From positions 1 through 6,158 of the forward strand of contig PWZG01000293.1 of the NCBI GenBank assembly GCA_003567575.1: DNA of 6,158 bases. Reading direction: 5' to 3'. The position numbers and the translations under genes were made by a program. Of the stretch, positions 1 through 5,030 are shown piece after piece (position 1 is the first letter of the stretch; each line of letters begins with the position of its first letter). The notes below the pieces were generated by a model. It saw only the letters and a list, made by a program, of their open reading frames with translations. It searched no databases and was not told where the DNA came from. Source of the stretch: PVC group bacterium. Lineage in GTDB: Bacteria > Verrucomicrobiota > Kiritimatiellia > CAIKKV01 > PXCX01.

Positions 1-1
1 C

Positions 2-1204
2 GCCGTTGAAGTGTTTTCAACGGATGCCGGCTTCCGGCATCGCGGATTGCCGCTGGCGGCGGGATTCAATCCCGCGTTTACGTTGACCGCGCGCGGAACC
101 TTGCTGGCGTTTGCGGAAGGGCGTCTGAACTCATCGAGTGACGATGCGCCCAAAACTGTGCTGATGAATCGCAGCCACGATATGGGCCGCACCTGGGAAG
201 GCATGCGGGCGCTGACGGAACCGGGTTGCCATTTCGGACCCCGACCCTACACCATGAACGTAGAGGGAAGAGAGAGGACCTGCGTGCTGGTGTGTTACAG
301 TCGGCACCAACTCAGGCAACACTGTCCTGACGAATCGCGCTGGCGCATGGTGTTTGGAATCGAAGCGACCGGACTGCATCCGTGCGCGGTGACGGTGGTG
401 GCACGCCTGTTTTCAGACGATGACGGCAATACCTGGACGACGGAAACACTGACAGGCGACCGAGATCCGTTCCCGGTTCCCGATCCCGGCGGTCTCTGGA
501 TCGGGTTCGGGGATTTCACCGGAACGGTGGAAACGGTTCACGCCGGCCCCCATGCCGGAAGGCGGATCTTGGGGATATCCGCGTGGGGCTACGAGCGAAT
601 GCCCGCGAACCCACCCCAGAACATGCGTACGCTGGAACGCCTCGGTTCGTCGATCCTGTATAGCGATAACGGGCACGACTGGCGGCTTGGCGGGGTGATC
701 GTCGATTGGCACGGCAGTGAAGCCGCCGCGGTTCCGGTTCATGCGGGACGGACCATCGTCTTGTTGCGCCGCTGGAATCCGTTTTGCGGACCGGACCCAG
801 CGCGCGATCGAGGGTATTACGGACGCCGTTTGCTTCATCAAAGCCACGACGGTGGCAATACCTGGTCGGAACCGCGGTTCCCGGAGGGATTGCCGCATGC
901 CATACAGGATGGCAGGCGTTTCGACCACTATTGCCTGCCGAGTTTGTGCGCCTGCGGAGACAAGCTTCTGACGGCCGCGCCTGCCGCGATCGATGCAACC
1001 GGCCTGGCCCAGCGGGCCGGCGGCGTCATCGGGCGCAGCGATGATCTGGGACGCACCTGGCGCTACAAACCGATCGATGCCGGGGAATTTTCCTATGCGA
1101 CGATGGGGCGGATCGGGAACGATGGTGTCATGGTCATGTTTTCGCGCGGTTCACATGGCGAACGCGGAAGCTTTCTCCGCGCATTCGCCTTGGAGTGGGT
1201 GTGA
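2..1204 (+). CDS. Asp-box (BNR) sialidase-fold protein, 5' partial
   Basis: The reading frame is open to the left edge, so the true start probably lies outside the window; the first start-like codon inside is GTG at 11. Counting from that GTG, the 397 residues carry four good Asp boxes (S-x-D-x-G-x-T-W) at about 55-62, 135-142, 278-285 and 343-350, and a degenerate one at 218-224. This is the signature of a six-bladed sialidase propeller. AFAEGR at 33-38 matches the conserved strand after the sialidase RIP motif, but the RIP arginine itself is replaced by FNP at 19-21. A Glu237...Arg253 pair and Tyr362 sit where catalytic or triad residues commonly lie. The missing arginine makes sialic acid cleavage uncertain; another glycan or a binding role is possible. 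No export signal can be judged. The gene ends 497 bp before the next CDS. Confidence 0.85.
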   Translation, partial: AVEVFSTDAGFRHRGLPLAAGFNPAFTLTARGTLLAFAEGRLNSSSDDAPKTVLMNRSHDMGRTWEGMRALTEPGCHFGPRPYTMNVEGRERTCVLVCYSRHQLRQHCPDESRWRMVFGIEATGLHPCAVTVVARLFSDDDGNTWTTETLTGDRDPFPVPDPGGLWIGFGDFTGTVETVHAGPHAGRRILGISAWGYERMPANPPQNMRTLERLGSSILYSDNGHDWRLGGVIVDWHGSEAAAVPVHAGRTIVLLRRWNPFCGPDPARDRGYYGRRLLHQSHDGGNTWSEPRFPEGLPHAIQDGRRFDHYCLPSLCACGDKLLTAAPAAIDATGLAQRAGGVIGRSDDLGRTWRYKPIDAGEFSYATMGRIGNDGVMVMFSRGSHGERGSFLRAFALEWV

Positions 1205-1229
1205 CCGTTCACAAAGTCGGGATTCGGTT

Positions 1230-1253
1230 GACGATTACGGGCGACGATTACGG
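1230..1253. repeat. Two direct copies of GACGATTACGG
   Basis: An 11-base unit, GACGATTACGG, occurs at 1230-1240 and again at 1243-1253, with a 13-bp period. It lies 25 bp after the stop codon of the upstream gene and runs into the hairpin that follows. It is probably part of a dispersed CGATTACG-type repeat rather than a binding site. Confidence 0.6.
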
Positions 1254-1304
1254 AATACGAGTCGAGAGCATCGCAATCGTCCTCCGCTCTCGTCGTTCGT
1301 AATC
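1246..1304. repeat. Imperfect inverted repeat (GATTACG...CGTAATC)
   Basis: The arm 1246-1261 pairs with 1289-1304: GATTACG with CGTAATC and ACGAG with CTCGT are perfect, separated by a mostly unpaired 4-base segment, giving 13 of 16 matches. The loop is about 27 bases. No T-run follows, so this is not a typical intrinsic terminator; it reads as a REP-like palindrome placed after the upstream gene. Confidence 0.5.
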
Positions 1305-1312
1305 CTCAACAG

Positions 1313-1334
1313 TCACGCTCGATTCCCGTCGACG
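1313..1334. repeat. Leader element, copy A, detached upstream 22 bp
   Basis: This 22-bp segment, ending in CCCGTCGACG, matches 3618-3639 with a single mismatch. In the second copy the segment is joined directly to the rest of the leader. Here it is separated from it by about 213 bp of extra sequence, so it appears to be the left part of a once continuous element. Confidence 0.6.
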
Positions 1335-1372
1335 GCGCTGTAATCGGTTCGTGACAGGGGGGGCTTTGCGCT

Positions 1373-1411
1373 CGGCAGGAAGTCTGGCCCCCTGCCGGTT
1401 TATCCGGCAGG
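1373..1411. repeat. Two mutually exclusive GC hairpins sharing one arm
   Basis: CCTGCCGG at 1391-1398 pairs perfectly with CCGGCAGG at 1404-1411 across a TTTAT loop. The same arm (CCTGCCG, 1391-1397) also pairs perfectly with CGGCAGG at 1373-1379 across an 11-base loop. Only one hairpin can form at a time. No T-run follows, so terminator function is not supported. Confidence 0.55.
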
Positions 1412-1457
1412 AGCCAAAGTTCGGAAAGAAGACGGGCGCCAAAACCGAACTGTTTCA

Positions 1458-1509
1458 CCTGCCACGCATCTCGCTTCGCACAAGGCTTCGCAAGACAAGA
1501 GGTGGCAGG
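1458..1509. repeat. Inverted repeat CCTGCCAC...GTGGCAGG
   Basis: The arms 1458-1465 and 1502-1509 are perfect 8-bp complements. The 36-base interior holds two direct copies of GCTTCGCA (1473-1480 and 1485-1492), 12 bp apart. It resembles a dispersed REP-like palindrome and lies wholly inside the MITE-like insertion. Confidence 0.55.
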
Positions 1510-1546
1510 GGTCTCGATACACACCCCCGTCGCTGACCGATTACAC

Positions 1547-1701
1547 GGTGCTTGTTTTTTGGCTTGATCTTTTCCACACGGTTATGCAAGACTGCGGATC
1601 GAATCAGTGGACTCGCGATTTCAATTCACGGTTCCGCATGACGGCGGGCGCAACCGTGAACCGATCGAGCGCCGTAAACGGTTCAAGCGAAGGAGAAAGA
1701 C
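1547..1701 (+). promoter_or_regulatory. Shared leader element, copy A, before the GH123-like gene
   Basis: Aligned without gaps at a constant offset of 2092 bp, 1547-1706 and 3639-3798 match at about 133 of 160 positions. The similarity ends within the first two codons of each gene. The block holds a T-rich start, three ACGGTT hexamers spaced exactly 50 bp apart (1578, 1628, 1678), and a ribosome binding site at its 3' end. TTCACGGTT (1625-1633) and AACCGTGAA (1652-1660) form a perfect 9-bp inverted repeat in this copy; the second copy does not keep this pairing. TTGATC at 1564-1569 aligns with TTGACA in copy B, but no good -10 follows at normal spacing. It is probably a common 5' regulatory region or a dispersed repeat carrying a translation start; which of the two cannot be told here. 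Confidence 0.6.
1691..1695 (+). promoter_or_regulatory. Ribosome binding site of the GH123-like gene
   Basis: AGGAG lies 6 bases before the ATG at 1702 and supports that start. It is part of the shared leader, so it is conserved in position relative to AGGAGG at 3783-3788 before the beta-helix gene. Confidence 0.8.
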
Positions 1702-3327
1702 ATGAACGCCACACTTCATGACAGCCTGGAACATTTGTACCCGGACTCGGCGATGCCTGCCCCGCCGCGCCGGACCATGCGATTGGACGTACCCCGCGGC
1801 GGCACGATTGCCGCCCATGTATTGCTGCGGGACTGCGCGCCGGGCGTTCCCCTGAACGCGAGCGTGCGGCTGAATGATGATGAAGCGGGTGCGGCCGCGC
1901 GCTGGTTTCGCCTGGTGGACGTGCCGGTCAGGGTGAATACCGGACCGGAAGGCTTCGCCGAGGGGGCCGGCGAGAACAAGAACGAGTACAACGCCGATGT
2001 GCCGCGTCGGGCGCCCTTTCGCGTCTATGACGCTATCGCCCCGCTCGAAGCAGACTGGCGCCCTGAGGGCGAGACGGTTGCCCTGCGCCTCGAAATTCCC
2101 GTTTCGCGCCGCGCACGGCCGGGGCGCCGGGACTATCAGCTTGCGATCGAGGCGGGACGCACACGGTTGACGCTACGGCTGGACGCCCGCGTATATCCGG
2201 CCGCGATTCCGCCGGTGGGGCGCGCCTCCTTTCCCTATACGAACTGGTTTTCACTGTCGGCCATGGCACAGCGACATGGTCTGAAACCCTGGTCGCCCGG
2301 ACACTGGAAAATGATCGACCGGTACGAGCGATTGATGGCCAAGGGCCGTCAGAACCAGTTCTGGATTCCGCTGAGTGACGTGTTCGAACGCGTCTCCGGC
2401 ACGCTGACGCTGAGCCGGCGCCGTTTGGAACGGCTGGTCGAAGTGTTCACGCGGGCCGGTCTGTGGTGGATCGAAGGCGGGCCGTTGGCCCATCGGCCGG
2501 GTGGGTGGAAATCGGAAACGTACGATCTTGCGATTTGTCCCCCGGGGCCAGGAGCCGTCTCGCCCGAGGGCGATCGCGAACTCGGCCGGGCGGCGCGGCA
2601 ACTGATGGAGGCGATCGATCGCAACGGTTGGCGCGAGCGCTGGCTGCAGCACGTGGCCGACGAACCGAAGGCATGGAACGCCGCGGACTACCGCATGCTG
2701 GCGGGCATGGTGCGCAAGTACATGCCCGGCATTCCGATTCTTGAAGCGACGCAGGACCCGGTTGTTCCGGGGGCGGTCGATATCTGGTGCCCCCTGAACC
2801 AGACCTACCAACAGCAACGCGACGCTTTCGAGGCCTTTCGCGAGGTGGGCGATCGCATCTGGTTCTATACCTGCTGCCTGCCAGGCGGCCCCTGGCTGAA
2901 CCGGCTGCTGGACATGGAACTGGTGCGGCCCGCGTTGCTGGGTTGGGCGGCCGCCCGCTTTGGTTTGGACGGCTACCTGCACTGGGGGTTGAACCATTAC
3001 GCGGACGATCAGGATCCCTTCGCCGACAGCGTCCGCTGGCCGTTTCCGCCGGGGGATTCGCATATCGTCTATCCGGGCGCTGGCGGCCCCTGGTCGAGCC
3101 TGCGTTTGGAAGCCCAGCGCGAAGGGTTCGAGGATCTCGAACTGCTGCGCGCGCTGGCGCGCCGCGATCCCCGAACCGCGCGGCGCATCATCGACAGCGT
3201 TTGCCGCGGCTTCGACGATTTCACGAAAAGCCCGGAGGCCTTGCGACTGGCGCGGCGTCGGCTGCTGGTTGCGGCAGGCGCGAAGAGGACGCCGGGCACA
3301 GAGGCCCGGCCTACAACGTTTGGATGA
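1702..3327 (+). CDS. GH123-like glycoside hydrolase (DUF4091 family)
   Basis: The protein has 541 residues. A beta-rich N-terminal part (about 1-165) is followed by a barrel-like catalytic region (about 175-450). HVADEP at 317-322 carries the adjacent Asp320-Glu321 pair; in characterised GH123 enzymes such a pair drives substrate-assisted cleavage of beta-N-acetylgalactosaminides. DGYLHWGLNHY (423-433) and the stretch GDSHIVYPGAGGP to EGFEDLELL (451-482) match the hallmark C-terminal DUF4091 motif. No signal peptide is visible, so a cytoplasmic site is likely unless the start is misplaced; the AGGAG site supports ATG 1702. Residues from about 531 to the stop are encoded by the arm of a palindromic repeat (3291-3316), so the original C terminus was probably shorter or different. 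Exact substrate is inferred only; other beta-N-acetylhexosamine linkages are possible. Confidence 0.85.
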   Translation: MNATLHDSLEHLYPDSAMPAPPRRTMRLDVPRGGTIAAHVLLRDCAPGVPLNASVRLNDDEAGAAARWFRLVDVPVRVNTGPEGFAEGAGENKNEYNADVPRRAPFRVYDAIAPLEADWRPEGETVALRLEIPVSRRARPGRRDYQLAIEAGRTRLTLRLDARVYPAAIPPVGRASFPYTNWFSLSAMAQRHGLKPWSPGHWKMIDRYERLMAKGRQNQFWIPLSDVFERVSGTLTLSRRRLERLVEVFTRAGLWWIEGGPLAHRPGGWKSETYDLAICPPGPGAVSPEGDRELGRAARQLMEAIDRNGWRERWLQHVADEPKAWNAADYRMLAGMVRKYMPGIPILEATQDPVVPGAVDIWCPLNQTYQQQRDAFEAFREVGDRIWFYTCCLPGGPWLNRLLDMELVRPALLGWAAARFGLDGYLHWGLNHYADDQDPFADSVRWPFPPGDSHIVYPGAGGPWSSLRLEAQREGFEDLELLRALARRDPRTARRIIDSVCRGFDDFTKSPEALRLARRRLLVAAGAKRTPGTEARPTTFG

Positions 3328-3367
3328 ACCGCTGGGTATATTGTAGGCCCGCCCTCTGTGGCGGGCG
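3291..3367. repeat. Palindromic repeat overlapping the end of the GH123-like gene
   Basis: The arms 3297-3316 and 3341-3360 match as an inverted repeat at 18 of 20 positions, and weaker pairing extends outward to about 3291 and 3367. The core is TTGTAGG...CTCTGTGG on the right arm. The left arm encodes the last ten or so residues of the upstream protein, and the stop TGA (3325-3327) lies in the loop. It looks like a dispersed REP-like element. It could act as a transcription barrier or mRNA stabiliser, but no T-run follows. Confidence 0.65.
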
Positions 3368-3415
3368 CGGGAGGATTTGCAAGAGCCTGTTAAGCCATGT
3401 TTGGACAATCCCTTG

Positions 3416-3435
3416 TCTTTACCCTAATCTTTACC
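3416..3435. repeat. Two direct copies of TCTTTACC
   Basis: TCTTTACC is found at 3416-3423 and 3428-3435 with a 12-bp period, just before the hairpin in an AT-richer stretch. This spacing is close to one helix turn and could be a pair of regulator half-sites, but nothing else supports that. Confidence 0.35.
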
Positions 3436-3464
3436 TTTGTCAACTTTGCCGAAAAACAAAGGTA
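3432..3464. repeat. Perfect 9-bp inverted repeat TACCTTTGT...ACAAAGGTA
   Basis: The arms 3432-3440 and 3456-3464 are perfectly complementary around a 15-base loop. TTGTCA (3437-3442) and TATAAC (3463-3468) resemble promoter boxes but are 20 bp apart, longer than usual. The hairpin sits about 50 bp before a small ATG with a good ribosome binding site, consistent with the control region of a gene that is now lost. It is not terminator-like. Confidence 0.4.
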
Positions 3465-3515
3465 TAACGACTCGGAAACCCAATGCCAACGAAATCATAA
3501 CCGTGAGGACAACCA

Positions 3516-3584
3516 ATGAATAATCTGGAACTCCTTGTCATCCCGAGCGAAGTCGAGGGATCTCGGCCGCCTGCCGATGCGTGA
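3516..3584 (+). pseudogene. Possible gene start truncated by a palindromic repeat
   Basis: ATG 3516 has a good ribosome binding site, GTGAGGA at 3503-3509, 6 bases upstream. It opens with MNNLEL, then the frame enters the repeat at about 3534 and reads VIPSEVEGS, the usual translation of this repeat type, before stopping at 3582-3584 after 22 codons. The preceding 130 bp are AT-richer than the flanks and carry a hairpin. This may be the promoter region and first codons of a gene whose body was lost when the repeat inserted or the region was deleted. A chance ribosome binding site is the alternative. Confidence 0.3.
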
Positions 3585-3600
3585 GATCCTTCGACGTCGC
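3534..3600. repeat. Dispersed palindromic repeat (ATCCCGAGCGAAGTCGAGGG type)
   Basis: The arms 3547-3564 and 3583-3600 are complementary at 16 of 18 positions. The sequence TCATCCCGAGCGAAGTCGAG belongs to a widespread class of intergenic repeats seen in many environmental bacterial genomes. The distal end that would mirror GTCATCCCGAG is missing, so the copy appears truncated and runs into the leader element. Confidence 0.65.
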
Positions 3601-3617
3601 GTCGCTATAATACTCAC

Positions 3618-3793
3618 TCACGCTCGAATCCCGTCGACGATGCTTGTTTTTTGGTTTGACAATTTCCGCACGGTTATGCAACACTCCGGATCGAACAAGG
3701 GGACTCGCGATTTCCATGCACGGTTCCGCATGACGGCGGGCGGATCCGCGGACCACGGAAGCGCCGTAAACGGTTCGAACGAAGGAGGATGCC
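3618..3793 (+). promoter_or_regulatory. Shared leader element, copy B, before the beta-helix gene
   Basis: This is the uninterrupted copy. 3618-3639 matches 1313-1334 with one mismatch, and 3639-3798 matches 1547-1706 at about 83% with no indel. The three ACGGTT hexamers recur at 3670, 3720 and 3770, again 50 bp apart. A perfect TTGACA lies at 3656-3661, but no convincing -10 box sits 16-18 bp downstream. The block ends in AAGGAGG and the start codon. The best conserved parts are the T-rich start, the CACGGTT blocks and GCGCCGTAAACGGTTC; the part around 3749-3758 is the most divergent. Confidence 0.6.
3782..3788 (+). promoter_or_regulatory. Ribosome binding site of the beta-helix gene
   Basis: AAGGAGG lies 5 bases before ATG 3794, a strong match to the anti-Shine-Dalgarno sequence. 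It fixes the start and gives a protein with an N-terminal signal peptide. Confidence 0.85.
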
Positions 3794-4840
3794 ATGAAGG
3801 AACGCATTCGAAGGCTCATGCTCGTTACGGGGTTCGCGATCGGGGTGGCGAGGTACGCCGGAGCGGCGGAATACTACGTGGCCACCCACGGCACGGGCGC
3901 CGGCACGAGTTGGGCGGCCGCCTTTACCAACGTACAGGATGCGTTTGATATCGCCGGCGCGAACGCCACAATCTACGTGGCCGGCGGCGATTATGTCTTG
4001 ACCAACCAACTGATATGGCCTGCGGTTTCAGGCGTCACCTTGAGCGGCGGCTACGAGGGCGTCGGGACGCCGGGATCGAACAATCCCGCGCTCTGGCCGA
4101 CGCGTTTTACGCGAGACACGGATGTTGAAACACGCATTCTGGCCATCGAAAACGTGGCGACCGGCCGCCTGGAAAGGGTGATTTTGAGCGACGGAATCCT
4201 GGTGTCGCCGCAATTCAAAGGCGGCAATCTGTACCTGAACCATGTGACAAATTTCACGGTATCGAATGTCGTGATCCAACGTGCAAGCGCCCGGAGTACG
4301 GCGAATTCGCAAAATTTTGTCGGCGGTGGCGTCGCGATGGAGCAGTGTGCCGGTATCGTCTTCGATGCCTGCGCCATCGAGGACAACCGCTTGACGGGTA
4401 CTCACTACGGCGGCAATCAGCGCGGCGCAGGTCTTTACGCGATCAACAGCGACTTCCTGGTGACCAACAGCAATCAAGGACTGTTCCTGACGCCGGATGA
4501 CGCCGGTTTCCTGGTGCGCAACACCATCGTCTGGGGACACGCCGACGACATCGGCAATGTGCCCGAATCGCGCATCCGGCATTCCTGCGCCGCGAACCTG
4601 ACGCCCCAGGTTCAAGGCAATATCAACATTGATCCCTTGTTTGTCGATACCGACGTGGGCGATTACCGTTTGTTGCGTTCGGTCGATCTCATAAGTCCCG
4701 CCATCAACAGCGGACAGAACCAGTTATGGATGATCGGCGCGATCGATTTGGAGGGCAACCGGCGGGTGATGGAAGGCCGCGTTGATATGGGCGCGTTCGA
4801 AAGCATCCCGCCGCGAGGAACCTTGATTATGATTTGGTGA
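3794..4840 (+). CDS. Secreted right-handed parallel beta-helix protein
   Basis: The 348 residues start with a signal peptide: KERIRR, a short hydrophobic stretch (about 8-19), and a likely cleavage after AGA24, ahead of EYYVAT. The opening YYVATHGTGAGTSWAAAFTNVQDAF (26-50) is the usual start of Pel/Nos-type beta-helix proteins, and the middle has short G/N/V-rich coils such as GGNLYLNHVTNFTVSNV. FVDTDVGDYRL and DLISPAINSGQN (about 284-309), then DLEGNRRVMEGRVDMGAFE (318-336), are the standard C-terminal cap. Such proteins bind or cleave polysaccharides, but I see no catalytic residues that decide between the two. It is short for the family: FLVTNSNQGLFLTPDDAGFLVRNTIVWG (221-248) reads as if helical coils were lost between two conserved rungs. 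No sorting or anchoring domain follows the cap. Confidence 0.85.
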   Translation: MKERIRRLMLVTGFAIGVARYAGAAEYYVATHGTGAGTSWAAAFTNVQDAFDIAGANATIYVAGGDYVLTNQLIWPAVSGVTLSGGYEGVGTPGSNNPALWPTRFTRDTDVETRILAIENVATGRLERVILSDGILVSPQFKGGNLYLNHVTNFTVSNVVIQRASARSTANSQNFVGGGVAMEQCAGIVFDACAIEDNRLTGTHYGGNQRGAGLYAINSDFLVTNSNQGLFLTPDDAGFLVRNTIVWGHADDIGNVPESRIRHSCAANLTPQVQGNINIDPLFVDTDVGDYRLLRSVDLISPAINSGQNQLWMIGAIDLEGNRRVMEGRVDMGAFESIPPRGTLIMIW

Positions 4841-4868
4841 TACGATTGCACGCGAAGGGAACAGAAGT

Positions 4869-4994
4869 ATGGATATGACGAAAGCCACGTTACGGGATGC
4901 ACTAATTTCCATTTCAATAAGGAACTCCATGACCGTAACCATAAACCAGACCAACCATAAAGGCATAATTTTTGCGTGTAACTACCCGGCCTAA
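4869..4994 (+). CDS. Possible small protein of 41 residues
   Basis: ATG 4869 is preceded by AAGGGA at 4855-4860 with 8 bases between. The frame begins MDMTKATLRDALISIS and ends at TAA 4992-4994. A second in-frame ATG at 4929 has AAGGA five bases before it. The product has no recognisable family, signal peptide or membrane segment. It lies 28 bp after the beta-helix gene and 36 bp before the next CDS, so it could be a leader peptide, an independent small gene, or a remnant. The region is less GC-rich than the large genes and the length is within chance range. Confidence 0.3.
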   Translation: MDMTKATLRDALISISIRNSMTVTINQTNHKGIIFACNYPA

Positions 4995-5018
4995 AACCTT
5001 CGTGACGGGAATGAAATG

Positions 5019-5025
5019 AAAGGGA
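5019..5025 (+). promoter_or_regulatory. Ribosome binding site favouring ATG 5031
   Basis: AAAGGGA is 5 bases before ATG 5031. An in-frame ATG at 5016 also has a weaker GGGA (5007-5010) 5 bases before it. The stronger purine run and the family-like start ERYVAIDNV favour 5031. Confidence 0.5.
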
Positions 5026-5030
5026 ATCCG

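Larger units (their letters stand above)
1336..1548. mobile_element. MITE-like insertion of about 209 bp splitting leader copy A
   Basis: Compared with the uninterrupted leader at 3618-3793, this stretch is extra. Near its ends are inverted TGTAATCGGT (1339-1348) and ACCGATTACA (1536-1545), and similarity between the ends continues imperfectly into a G-run on one side and a C-run on the other. ACGG occurs at 1332-1335 and 1545-1548, a possible 4-bp target duplication; that gives an element of 1336-1544. The left inverted repeat starts a few bases inside this boundary, so the exact ends are uncertain. There is no transposase gene, and the reading frames inside look like translated repeat. It fits a small non-autonomous element or a composite of REP-like palindromes. 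Confidence 0.55.

Noticed and set aside
3..23. Perfect 8-bp inverted repeat CCGTTGAA/TTCAACGG
   Set aside because: It sits inside the open frame of the first gene and has no partner feature; most likely chance.
1248..1536. Small frames on both strands across the insertion (61-72 codons)
   Set aside because: They are translations of hairpin repeats, without a convincing ribosome binding site or conserved motif.
2251..3408. 385-codon frame on the minus strand
   Set aside because: It lies antisense to the GH123-like gene, whose motifs are clear. Its protein is rich in R, P, A and Q with no recognisable domain, and it runs into the palindromic repeat, as expected for a shadow frame in GC-rich DNA.
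3656..3680. Sigma70 promoter with TTGACA
   Set aside because: The -35 is perfect, but TATGCA lies only 13 bp away and nothing TATAAT-like is found at 16-18 bp. It is kept as a note in the leader entry and not called as a promoter.
3676..3948. A shared reading frame through both leader copies, beginning MQ..GSN..TRDF..RFRMTAG
   Set aside because: Both copies stay open without indels, but the differences fall about 9, 7 and 5 at codon positions 1, 2 and 3. A conserved protein should show mostly third-position changes, so the block looks non-coding.
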